NCBI GenBank assembly: GCA_017989485.1
Contig: JAGNPU010000059.1
Location: forward strand, 1-8,601
DNA from: Neisseriaceae bacterium
GTDB taxonomy: Bacteria > Pseudomonadota > Gammaproteobacteria > Burkholderiales > Neisseriaceae
Direction: 5' to 3'
DNA: 8,601 bases
Below the pieces are notes generated by a model. The model saw nothing but the letters and a program-made list of their open reading frames with translations, was not told the origin of the DNA and did not search any database. This document shows, piece after piece, positions 1-6,104 of the stretch. The position numbers and the translations under genes are program-made. Every line of letters starts with the position of its first letter. The stretch's first letter is position 1.

Positions 1-695
1 CCCAACGACAATATGGCTTCCACGTCGTTACAGGTGTAAGTCCCCGTCACATCCAAAGCCACCCGTTCCCCTTTTTGCATGAAATGCCATTTACTGATGC
101 GGCCAGTAGAGGGAATTTGATAGTTAATGCAATCGTGATCGTATAGCTCATTGATGTTTTCGGGCTTGCCGTGCTTTTCCCAATACTCAGGAGAAGCCAC
201 CACGTACTGATTAATCGGCGTCAACGAACGCACCGACACGCGGCTGTCCGTAGACGACTCAATGCTGATGCCGACGTCAAAGCCATCCTCAATTAAATCG
301 CTGCCGCTGTCACCGATGCCAATGTATAGCTGGATTCGTGGATAGCGGATATTGAATTCTTTTAACAATGGCAACACAAAACGTCGGCCAAATGAATTAG
401 GCAAACTGATCCGCAACAGGCCGGTGGGCTCGTTGCCGCTGTCGCGCAACTCATTGATGACATAGTCTAACTGCAGCGCCGGGCCACGCGATGAATCATA
501 AAAACGGCGGCCGTCTTCTGTTAACGTCAACTGTCGGGTGGTACGGTTAAACAACCGCACGTCCAATTCTTGTTCTAACCTAGCAATGCTTTGACTCACC
601 GCTGCCGGCGAGACCCCCAAACGTCGAGCGGCATCTGAAAAGCTGCCGTTCTCAACCGTACTCATAAAAACCACTAAGGCTCTCAATGTGTCCAT
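1..695 (-). CDS. LysR-family transcriptional regulator (C-terminus beyond left edge)
   Basis: This is a DNA-binding regulator of the LysR family; 231 complete codons are visible and the gene runs off the left edge without a stop. Residues 1-60 form the winged helix-turn-helix (GSFSDAARRLGVSPAAVSQ, followed by IARLEQELDVRLFNR and LTLTEDG), a textbook LysR N-terminus. The effector domain begins near residue 90 (LLRISLPNSFGRRFVLP) and includes an NDVEAI motif near residue 225, typical of the AphB/DhcR-like branch. I chose ATG 695 over the in-frame ATG at 701 because the AGGGG ribosome-binding site lies 6 nt before 695 and abuts 701. The gene lies 161 nt downstream of the FAD dehydrogenase on the same strand with no terminator between them, so read-through is possible as well as transcription from the promoter at 792-820. 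The target is unknown; regulation of the adjacent permease/dehydrogenase unit is a guess. Confidence 0.93.
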   Translation of the reverse strand, partial: MDTLRALVVFMSTVENGSFSDAARRLGVSPAAVSQSIARLEQELDVRLFNRTTRQLTLTEDGRRFYDSSRGPALQLDYVINELRDSGNEPTGLLRISLPNSFGRRFVLPLLKEFNIRYPRIQLYIGIGDSGSDLIEDGFDVGISIESSTDSRVSVRSLTPINQYVVASPEYWEKHGKPENINELYDHDCINYQIPSTGRISKWHFMQKGERVALDVTGTYTCNDVEAILSL

Positions 696-779
696 ACTCA
701 TCCCCTATTAATAATGTTGTCATCACTAAGTTTTAATATAGTAACTAGGTTGACTAACGTATAGAAACTTACCACACTT

Positions 780-791
780 GAGAAACTTCTC
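780..791. promoter_or_regulatory. Operator-like dyad over the predicted LysR transcription start
   Basis: GAGAAACTTCTC is a perfect inverted repeat (GAGAA, AC, TTCTC) lying immediately downstream of the -10 box at 792-797, so it would cover the predicted start point. Its position suits a repressor site, perhaps for autoregulation. It is short and does not have the T-N11-A spacing usual for LysR proteins, so the assignment is weak. Confidence 0.3.
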
Positions 792-820
792 CTTATAAAT
801 CAATTGTTAATTTTTGTAAA
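792..820 (-). promoter_or_regulatory. Probable sigma-70 promoter of the LysR gene at 1-695
   Basis: On the minus strand TTTACA (815-820) and TATAAG (792-797) are separated by exactly 17 nt. Each hexamer matches the consensus at five of six positions. The surrounding spacer is AT-rich. Transcription would start near 785 and give a leader of about 90 nt before ATG 695. Support is by sequence match only. Confidence 0.55.
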
Positions 821-856
821 GCATAAAGTAAGCCAAAAGCCTGGGTTATATTAGAA

Positions 857-2257
857 TTAAATATCAATGATCTTGCCATTATTAAATAATAAGTGCTTAT
901 CAAAGCTTTGCTTAATCACTCTAAAAAGAGACAACTCCTCTTTTCCCAACTGACTTTTAAGCCATTCTTTTTTCAGTTGTCCAATTCCATGTTCTGCAGC
1001 AATGGTGCCATTAAATGCCAATACATCGGCGTATACGGTGGCATTGATGACCTGCTCAGAGGCATACACTTCATGGCCCAAAGTCTGCCCCAAAAACACA
1101 TTATAATGCAGGCTACCGTCGCCCAAATGACCAAACACCACCAGAGCCGCGTCGGCATACAAGGCCTCAACCTTAGGCATGTTTTCACGGATAAAGGCCG
1201 CCACACCACTGATGGGCAAGGCAATGTCGTGTTTGATGCTGGCCCCCAAATCGCGCTGCGCTTCCGACACCGACTCACGCAGCTGCCATAGCTGCAGGCG
1301 CTGCTGCTGCGTTTGCGCCACCACCACCTGCTCGTGCCCGGCCTGGGCCAAGACCTCAAACAAGGCGTCTGCCAGCTGCGGCAATATCATAGAATCGGTG
1401 AGCTCCAGCAAGATGTGCCAGGGGGCAGCCACGGGGGCCGACAGGCCGGTAAAGGCGCAAGATAACGCCAAAGCACGGGCGCTCAACAGCTCAAAACTGC
1501 TTACGCGTTCCGCAAACTCGCCTTGCAACAGGCTCAATAAAGTGCAGGCATCCTCAATGCTCGGCAGGCCCACCCAGGCCGTTACCGTGGTTTTGGGCTG
1601 GGCAAACAGCTTCAGCGTGGCCGCGGTAATCACCCCCAGCGTGCCCTCAGAACCGATAAACAGCTGCTTTAAATCCAGCCCGGTGGTGTTTTTATGCAGC
1701 GGCGTCAACCCATCCACCACCGTGCCATCGGGCAACACCACCTCCAGGCCCATCACCAAGTCGCGCATGGTGCCGTAGCGCACCACGTTTAGGCCGCCCG
1801 CATTACAGGCAATGTTGCCGCCAATTTGGCAGCTGCCTTCGCTGGCGAGGCTTAATGGGAAATAGCGGCCCGCCGCCGCCGCCGTCATCTGGGCGGTTTT
1901 CAACACCATGCCAGCCTCCACCGTCATGCAGCCATCGACCACGCTGAGGCTACGTAGCTGATTCAGCTTATTCAAGGACAGCACGATCGCGGGCCTATCG
2001 GCCGCATCGGCACTGGGCGTGGCCCCACCGCACAGGCTGGTGTTGCCGCCCTGCGGCGTCAGGCGCACCTGAGCGCGCTGTGCCCAGCGCACGACGGCCT
2101 GGACTTCGGCCGTGCTGTTCGGCTGCACCACCGCCACCGCGTCACCGTGAAAGCGCTGGCGATAATCCAGGCAAAAAGCCGCCATGTCCTCAGGGCGGGT
2201 CAACACCGCGCCTTCATGTAGCTGCGTTCGTAAATCCTGTAAGTCTATAGGGTTCAT
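857..2257 (-). CDS. FAD-dependent D-2-hydroxyacid dehydrogenase (GlcD/D2HGDH/D-lactate dehydrogenase family)
   Basis: This flavoprotein is expected to oxidise a D-2-hydroxyacid such as D-lactate, D-2-hydroxyglutarate or glycolate to the 2-oxoacid. Its 466 residues match the full family length. The FAD-binding domain (about 36-220) carries PQGGNTSLCGG (68-78), SEGSCQIGGNIACNAGG (about 140-156), RYGTMRD and a GSEGTLGVI motif near 205. The C-terminal FAD-oxidase domain contains GHLGDGSLH (376-384) and EHGIG (422-426). H377, H384 and E422 line up with the metal/substrate ligands His, His and Glu known in human D-2-hydroxyglutarate dehydrogenase. There is no signal peptide or iron-sulfur domain, so it is cytoplasmic or peripheral to the membrane. 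Its ATG overlaps the permease stop by four bases (ATGA), with GAGGAAA upstream, so translation is probably coupled to that of the transporter. Family assignment is strong. The substrate is inferred, and D-lactate is favoured because of the ActP-like neighbour. Confidence 0.92.
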   Translation of the reverse strand: MNPIDLQDLRTQLHEGAVLTRPEDMAAFCLDYRQRFHGDAVAVVQPNSTAEVQAVVRWAQRAQVRLTPQGGNTSLCGGATPSADAADRPAIVLSLNKLNQLRSLSVVDGCMTVEAGMVLKTAQMTAAAAGRYFPLSLASEGSCQIGGNIACNAGGLNVVRYGTMRDLVMGLEVVLPDGTVVDGLTPLHKNTTGLDLKQLFIGSEGTLGVITAATLKLFAQPKTTVTAWVGLPSIEDACTLLSLLQGEFAERVSSFELLSARALALSCAFTGLSAPVAAPWHILLELTDSMILPQLADALFEVLAQAGHEQVVVAQTQQQRLQLWQLRESVSEAQRDLGASIKHDIALPISGVAAFIRENMPKVEALYADAALVVFGHLGDGSLHYNVFLGQTLGHEVYASEQVINATVYADVLAFNGTIAAEHGIGQLKKEWLKSQLGKEELSLFRVIKQSFDKHLLFNNGKIIDI

Positions 2258-3624
2258 TTTGATTTCCTCATGCTCAGAGCCACAATCACCAAGAAACTGA
2301 TGGGCACGGCAAATAAGGCCGGGTTAGCCCAGGGGAATAAGGCACTTTTAAAGCCCAATACCGCCACCCAGACGGTAGGGCTGGCGACGATGAGCGCCGT
2401 ACTCACCAAGGCACCGCTCAACAGCCCATAAAAGGCGGCCCGTTCATTAAATCCAGACAGAAAAAACTGGGCCCACAGCACCGGAAAATGAGCGCTGGCG
2501 GCCCAGGCAAAGGCCAGGCCAAACAAAAAGGCCAGATTAAAATATTGAAACAGCCATGCCAGCGAGCCCGCCAACGTCAGCAACAGCACAATGCCGCCCT
2601 TAGCCCCAAAGGCACCCAGCCTGTTGGTGGACCACAGCAGCGGCAATAAATCCTGAGTCAAATTGGCGCTGGCGGCCATCACCAGGCCCGCCATGACGGC
2701 CAAAATGGTCAACAGCACCACCATCGCCAACACCCACTGCAGGCCGACGCCGCCGAGCTGCTGCACCAAATGCAACAACACCATATTGCCGCCGCCGCTC
2801 AGGCTTTGCCCATCCAACAACACCAAAGCCCCAAAGCCAACAATGATGTTCATGCTGAAAAACAGGGCGATCAGGGCGCCGGCATAGGCCGCCGAACGAA
2901 TCGCGGCCTGAGGGTTTTTAACCGTAAAAAAACGCATCAACACGTGGGGCAAGCCAAGCAGCCCCAACACCAAGCCCAAGACCAACGATGCCTGTTCAAT
3001 CGGGTCACTTAAGGCAGAGCTGGGCAATAAGGCCTCAGGCCGAATGCGCGCCACCGCCTGCCAAAGCGTGGGCATTTGCCAATCAAATGCCCGCCACACC
3101 AGCCACACCAACACCCCCGCGCACACAAACAAACACACCGCCTTCACGCTTTGCACTAGGGTGGTGGCCTTCATGCCGCCGGCAAACACCAGCAACAGCG
3201 TCAGTGCGCACACGCAGGCCAGCGCCCCGCCGTAAGACCAGCCAAACAGCAGGCTCAATAGCTTGCCCGCCCCGATCAGCTGGACCAATAGGTAAAACAC
3301 GCTCACAAACAGGCTGGTGCTGGCGCTTAAGGCCTGCAGGCGGACGCTGGCAAAGCGCTGCTGCAACACCCCCGTCAGGGTAAAGGCGCCGGCGGCACGC
3401 AGCCGATCGGCAAACAAAATCAACAGCAGCGGCCAGCCCAGCAGCGTGGCCACGGCATAATACAAAGAATCCAAGCCCGCGCTGTAATACAGCGCAATGG
3501 CCCCCAAAAAGGCCGCGGCGGACAGATAGTCGCCGGTCAGCGCCCAGGCATTTTGCCATGCCCCAATGTTTCGCCCTGCCAGATAAAAGCCGCTCACATC
3601 GTGTTTTGACTGCGGCTTATTCAT
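2254..3624 (-). CDS. Sodium:solute symporter (SSS family, ActP-like acetate/monocarboxylate permease)
   Basis: This integral inner-membrane symporter probably imports a small monocarboxylate with sodium. The 456 residues hold about 12 hydrophobic segments. ActP-like blocks are clear: SGFYLAGRNIGAWQNAWALTG, GDYLSAAAFLG, GWPLLLILFADRLR, QLIGAGKLLSLLFG, LPHVLMRFFTVKNPQAA, TILAVMAGLV and NLAFLFGLAFAWAASAHFP. E. coli ActP is about 549 residues. This protein starts roughly 60-70 residues late, lacking the first helix, and also lacks the long C-terminal tail. The N-terminus cannot be longer, because an in-frame TAG lies two codons before GTG 3630. I prefer ATG 3624 because AGGGGG sits 5 nt upstream of it, whereas that run touches GTG 3630. 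The start overlaps the stop of the upstream small membrane protein (ATGAATAA), and the stop overlaps the dehydrogenase start. The substrate (acetate, lactate, pyruvate or glycolate) cannot be told from sequence. Confidence 0.92.
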   Translation of the reverse strand: MNKPQSKHDVSGFYLAGRNIGAWQNAWALTGDYLSAAAFLGAIALYYSAGLDSLYYAVATLLGWPLLLILFADRLRAAGAFTLTGVLQQRFASVRLQALSASTSLFVSVFYLLVQLIGAGKLLSLLFGWSYGGALACVCALTLLLVFAGGMKATTLVQSVKAVCLFVCAGVLVWLVWRAFDWQMPTLWQAVARIRPEALLPSSALSDPIEQASLVLGLVLGLLGLPHVLMRFFTVKNPQAAIRSAAYAGALIALFFSMNIIVGFGALVLLDGQSLSGGGNMVLLHLVQQLGGVGLQWVLAMVVLLTILAVMAGLVMAASANLTQDLLPLLWSTNRLGAFGAKGGIVLLLTLAGSLAWLFQYFNLAFLFGLAFAWAASAHFPVLWAQFFLSGFNERAAFYGLLSGALVSTALIVASPTVWVAVLGFKSALFPWANPALFAVPISFLVIVALSMRKSK

Positions 3625-3835
3625 GTTCACCCCCTACGACGGCACCATTCGCCACCGAGCGTCGGGCGAACACCAGGCCCACCACCACCGCCCACAGCAT
3701 CACCCCCAGCCCCAGCAACACGCTTAAAGGCCAGCCAAACAGCAAGGAGGACAGGGTCTGCGGCCACAGGTCTAAGGCCACGTAATAAAAGAGCGCAGGC
3801 AACAACAGGGTCAAACAATAGGTTTTCTTGGTCAT
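3617..3835 (-). CDS. Small two-helix membrane protein, symporter-associated (DUF485/DUF4212-like)
   Basis: This 72-residue protein has a basic start (MTKK), a hydrophobic segment at about 5-22 (YCLTLLLPALFYYVALDLW) and a second at about 31-53 ending in FARRS. Small two-helix proteins of the DUF485 (YjcH), DUF997 (YhdT) and DUF4212 types are encoded just before SSS-family transporters, and the layout here matches that pattern. The second helix (GWPLSVLLGLGVMLW...) resembles the YjcH second helix in spacing. Its stop overlaps the symporter ATG by 8 nt, so the two are almost certainly co-translated. It could alternatively supply the helix missing from the symporter. The start is uncertain: ATG 3835 has only a weak AGAG eight bases upstream, and in-frame starts also exist at 3865 and 3883. 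The family name is a resemblance judged by eye, not a search result. Confidence 0.62.
   Translation of the reverse strand: MTKKTYCLTLLLPALFYYVALDLWPQTLSSLLFGWPLSVLLGLGVMLWAVVVGLVFARRSVANGAVVGGEHE
3630..3635 (-). promoter_or_regulatory. Ribosome-binding site deciding the symporter start
   Basis: AGGGGG on the minus strand lies 5 nt before ATG 3624, inside the last codons of the upstream small gene. It leaves no room for initiation at GTG 3630, so it supports the 456-residue form of the symporter. The G5 run is also the point where a one-base slip or indel could join the two reading frames. Confidence 0.55.
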
Positions 3836-3891
3836 GAGGCACACTCTATAGGTTAAGGCCACCATCTTACCCAATATCGGCATCAAACAAC

Positions 3892-3927
3892 AAAAAAAAC
3901 CTCTGGTGTGTCACCAGAGGTTTTTTT
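3892..3927 (-). terminator. Strong Rho-independent terminator after ackA (symmetrical, could act both ways)
   Basis: A perfect 9-bp stem (CCTCTGGTG at 3900-3908 with CACCAGAGG at 3912-3920) has a 3-nt loop. It is flanked by eight A on the left (3892-3899) and seven T on the right (3921-3927). On the minus strand it follows the ackA stop by about 10 nt and ends in a T8 tract. It isolates ackA from the small-protein/symporter/dehydrogenase unit downstream. Confidence 0.92.
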
Positions 3928-3937
3928 CATTGCCCGT

Positions 3938-5131
3938 CTAATCCAGATTGACCAGCTTGGCCGTGTCGAGCGCAATCATATACTCTTCATTGGTCGGCAC
4001 CACCATGGCCAGCGGCGCTTTGCTGCTGGAAATAATGCCGGCCTTGCCCATGACCTTCTCGGCGTTGGCTTTGGGATCCAGCTTCAACCCAAAGCAGCCC
4101 AGATGAGCCAATACTTTTTCACGCATATAGGCCGAGTTCTCACCGATGCCGCCGGTGAACACCAACACGTCCAAGCCGCCCGCGGCCACCATCATGGCGC
4201 CCACATATTTGGCCAAACGATAGGCAAACACGTCTAAGGCAATTTGTGCCCCTTTGTGGCCCGCCTCGGCCGCAGCCGTCAGCTCACGACAGTCGCTAGA
4301 AAGCTCCGACAGCCCTTTTAAACCACTGCGACGGTTCAGCATGGTGGTGACTTCTTGAATGTCGTAGCCTCGGTTTTGTTTCAAAAACGAAAAAATGCTG
4401 GGGTCTATGTCGCCCGAACGCGTGCCCATCACCAGGCCTTCAAGCGGCGTCAGGCCCATACTGGTGTCCTGGCACTGGCCGTTGGCAATGGCGGTAATCG
4501 AGGAGCCATTGCCCAAATGCGCCACCACCATAGACAAAGACTCTTTGGGCTTGTTTAACAACCGTGCCGCTTCTTTAAACACGTAGCGGTAGCTGGTACC
4601 GTGGGCACCATAACGCCGAACCGCATGCTCGCGGTACAACACCATGGGCACGGCGTACAAAAACGCATGCGGCGGCATGCTTTGGTGAAAAGCGGTGTCA
4701 AATACGGCCACGTGTTTCAAATGACCAAACGCTTCTTGGGCCACGTTAATGCCCATTAAGTGGGCAGGGTTATGCAAGGGCGCCAGGTTAAAACAGGCCT
4801 CAATGTCGTACAATACTTCATGATCGATGATGACCGAGGCTGAAAACCGTTCACCGCCGTGCACCACGCGATGACCAACGGCCCCGATGGCGTCAAACAG
4901 CTGTATGTCTTTAAGCTTGGCCAAGATCAGCATGATGGCACCGCGATGAGAGCCATCCGCACTCATCGGCACCACCTCTTTATCCTCGCCCTGCTTAAAC
5001 GTCATGACGGCATCGGCCAGGTTTAGCTTTTCCGCCAAGCCGCTGATGAAGGTTTCCCCCGTACTCACATCGATGACTGAGAACTTAACCGAAGAACTGC
5101 CACAGTTAAGCACCAAAACCAGTTTATTCAT
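3938..5131 (-). CDS. ackA: Acetate kinase
   Basis: Acetate kinase interconverts acetyl phosphate plus ADP with acetate plus ATP, in the cytoplasm, and normally works with phosphotransacetylase. The 397-residue length is standard. Signatures include VLNCGSSSVKFSV at the start (N9), HRVVHGGERF (R88), FDTAFH (D145), YGAHGTSYRYV (H177), HLGNGSS (H205), MGTRSGDIDPS (R238), VFTGGIGENS and TNEE near the C-terminus. These sit three residues before the catalytic Arg91, Asp148, His180 and Arg241 of the well-studied Methanosarcina thermophila enzyme, so all key residues are intact. ATG 5131 is preceded by AGGAAGA at suitable spacing. It has its own promoter (5176-5204) and terminator (3892-3927), so it appears monocistronic. 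No pta is visible beside it, which means phosphotransacetylase must be encoded elsewhere if present. Identification is secure. Confidence 0.98.
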   Translation of the reverse strand: MNKLVLVLNCGSSSVKFSVIDVSTGETFISGLAEKLNLADAVMTFKQGEDKEVVPMSADGSHRGAIMLILAKLKDIQLFDAIGAVGHRVVHGGERFSASVIIDHEVLYDIEACFNLAPLHNPAHLMGINVAQEAFGHLKHVAVFDTAFHQSMPPHAFLYAVPMVLYREHAVRRYGAHGTSYRYVFKEAARLLNKPKESLSMVVAHLGNGSSITAIANGQCQDTSMGLTPLEGLVMGTRSGDIDPSIFSFLKQNRGYDIQEVTTMLNRRSGLKGLSELSSDCRELTAAAEAGHKGAQIALDVFAYRLAKYVGAMMVAAGGLDVLVFTGGIGENSAYMREKVLAHLGCFGLKLDPKANAEKVMGKAGIISSSKAPLAMVVPTNEEYMIALDTAKLVNLD

Positions 5132-5175
5132 GTCTCTTCCTAAGTAATTTTATTGTTCTTGATCTGACCAGAAAG

Positions 5176-5204
5176 ATTATAGGGGATTTTAACCGATACT
5201 TAAA
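5176..5204 (-). promoter_or_regulatory. Probable ackA promoter
   Basis: On the minus strand a perfect -10 box TATAAT (5176-5181) lies 17 nt downstream of a poor -35 match TTTAAG (5199-5204). Transcription would begin near 5169, giving a leader of about 40 nt before ATG 5131. The perfect -10 makes this the best candidate in the 197-nt gap. The weak -35 suggests help from an activator or UP-type AT-rich DNA. Confidence 0.5.
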
Positions 5205-5210
5205 ACTTTT

Positions 5211-5237
5211 CCCCCACCCCCGCCCTGCTGATGCCCC
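5211..5237 (-). other. G-rich tract with four G-runs upstream of the ackA promoter
   Basis: Read on the minus strand there are runs of 4, 3, 5 and 5 G separated by 8, 1 and 1 nt, ending seven bases before the -35 box of ackA. This satisfies a loose G-quadruplex pattern. It stands out sharply from the AT-rich promoter immediately beside it. A functional role is unproven. Confidence 0.35.
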
Positions 5238-5266
5238 AGTCCTTGCGCCCCATCAAGCCAAAATAC

Positions 5267-5294
5267 AAAAAAGCCCTTCCGAAGAAAGGCTTTT
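5267..5294 (-). terminator. Rho-independent terminator after the nitroreductase
   Basis: AAAAGCCCTTC (5269-5279) pairs with GAAAGGCTTTT (5284-5294) around a CGAA loop, with one C/A mismatch. On the minus strand it falls about 35 nt after the nitroreductase stop at 5329 and continues into six T (complement of 5267-5272). It closes that transcript before the ackA promoter. Confidence 0.85.
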
Positions 5295-5328
5295 GATTAA
5301 GGCGGGCATCACCGATGCGCCGTCGCTT

Positions 5329-5925
5329 TTAGCCGAAGACCTTGTAACGCGCCTCGTGGGCCATATACTGTTTTTCACCTGCAGCCGCTTCAATCGAACC
5401 AAACGGCATTTGTGCGCGCAGCACCCAATTGCTCGGCAAGGCCCATTCTTTTTGCACGGCGGCATCAATCACAGGGTTGTAATGCTGTAGGCTGGCGCCC
5501 ACGTTGTGCTCGGCCAAGGTCGCCCACACGGAGTGCTGCGCAATCGCGGTTGAATGCTCAGACCAAATCGGGAAGTTGTCGGCATAGGCGGCAAACTGAG
5601 CCTGTAAGCCTTCTATCACACTGGTGTCTTCATAAAACAAGACCGTGCCTTTGGCGGCTTTAAACGCGGCCATTTTTTGTGCCGTTGGGCCAAAGTTTTC
5701 TGCCGGCACCAAAGCGCGCAAGGCCGCTTCGGTAATGTCCCACAAACGCTCATGGGCCTGATCAAATAAAATCACCGCGCGTGACGACTGTGAGTTAAAT
5801 GAGCTGGGGCTTTCATCCACGGCGGTTTTGATCAGGGTTGCCAACTCGCCATTGCTCAACGCAACCTGATTGCCTAGGGCATAAATAGACCGTCTGTTTT
5901 TCAATGCTTGTAAATATTGTGACAT
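5329..5925 (-). CDS. Nitroreductase-family FMN oxidoreductase (Frm2/Hbn1/CinD-like)
   Basis: This 198-residue protein belongs to the small nitroreductase branch that includes yeast Frm2/Hbn1 and Lactococcus CinD, FMN enzymes that reduce nitro compounds or quinones with NAD(P)H. Visible family features are LKNRRSIYAL (8-17), which supplies the FMN phosphate-binding arginines, ESPSSFNSQSSRAVIL (38-53), HSVWATLAEHNVGASLQHYNP (about 131-151) and MPFGS (173-177). I chose ATG 5925 because AAAGGA lies 5 nt upstream. The in-frame upstream starts at 5931 and 6045 either overlap that site or add an unconserved extension of 40 residues. It is transcribed alone, divergent from a LysR regulator, which is the likely controller. 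The physiological substrate and inducer are not evident; no CopR-type operator was seen. Confidence 0.92.
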   Translation of the reverse strand: MSQYLQALKNRRSIYALGNQVALSNGELATLIKTAVDESPSSFNSQSSRAVILFDQAHERLWDITEAALRALVPAENFGPTAQKMAAFKAAKGTVLFYEDTSVIEGLQAQFAAYADNFPIWSEHSTAIAQHSVWATLAEHNVGASLQHYNPVIDAAVQKEWALPSNWVLRAQMPFGSIEAAAGEKQYMAHEARYKVFG

Positions 5926-5950
5926 GTGCATCCTTTCTGAGAGGGACCAA

Positions 5951-6005
5951 GCCTGCCGATGCAAGCCCAGTATTGTAGGGGCAATGCCCGTCATGGCAGA
6001 CGGGC
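5951..6005 (-). other. Two hairpins in the nitroreductase 5' leader
   Basis: Within the predicted leader of about 100 nt, GCCCGTC (5986-5992) pairs perfectly with GACGGGC (5999-6005) across a 6-nt loop. A second stem forms from 5951-5956 with 5961-5966 around a 4-nt loop, including one wobble pair. Neither is followed by a T tract, so they are not simple terminators. They could stabilise the message or expose and hide the ribosome-binding site, but no known riboswitch is recognised. Confidence 0.45.
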
Positions 6006-6034
6006 CATTGATCATGCGTAAATGATAGGTTTGG

Positions 6035-6063
6035 ATTATCGACAATTTCCAGCCTATTGACTA
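6035..6063 (-). promoter_or_regulatory. Probable nitroreductase promoter
   Basis: On the minus strand TAGTCA (6058-6063) and GATAAT (6035-6040) are 17 nt apart, matching four and five of six consensus positions. The predicted start is near 6028. The -35 box is embedded in the dyad at 6055-6071, as expected for a LysR-activated promoter. Confidence 0.5.
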
Positions 6064-6071
6064 TCGCAATA
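6055..6071. promoter_or_regulatory. Candidate LysR activation site (TATTG-N7-CAATA)
   Basis: A perfect 5-bp inverted repeat with a 7-nt centre contains the T-N11-A spacing typical of LysR binding. It overlaps the -35 box of the nitroreductase promoter and its centre lies 30 bp from the centre of the dyad at 6082-6104, so the two would face the same side of the helix. Confidence 0.45.
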
Positions 6072-6081
6072 ATCTCATGAA

Positions 6082-6104
6082 ATAGATTAATATTATTCAT
6101 CTAT
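6082..6104. promoter_or_regulatory. Candidate LysR recognition site (ATAGAT-N11-ATCTAT)
   Basis: A perfect 6-bp inverted repeat separated by 11 nt gives the classic T-N11-A LysR box. Its centre at 6093 is about 65 bp upstream of the predicted nitroreductase start. It also overlaps the likely -35 of the divergent LysR gene. This is the expected layout for activation of the divergent gene together with autorepression. Confidence 0.6.

Noticed and set aside
836..856. Possible terminator directly after the FAD dehydrogenase
   Set aside because: The GCCAAAAGCC sequence there is a direct repeat of GCC, not an inverted repeat, so no stable hairpin forms.
893..1778. Plus-strand open frames of 132 and 199 codons
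   Set aside because: They are antisense to the FAD dehydrogenase, have low-complexity compositions and no ribosome-binding site; the minus-strand protein has clear family motifs.
2663..3559. Several open frames on both strands across the symporter, including a 158-codon minus-strand frame
   Set aside because: Out-of-frame shadows of the symporter with Arg/Pro-rich or Cys/Gly-rich composition and no recognisable domain.
5141..5181. FNR-like site near TTGATC in the ackA leader
   Set aside because: Only one half (TTGAT) matches; the expected ATCAA half at the right spacing is absent.
5926..6045. N-terminal extension of the nitroreductase to 6045
   Set aside because: The extension covers the predicted promoter and leader hairpins, has no ribosome-binding site and is not part of the family fold; AAAGGA before ATG 5925 fits better.
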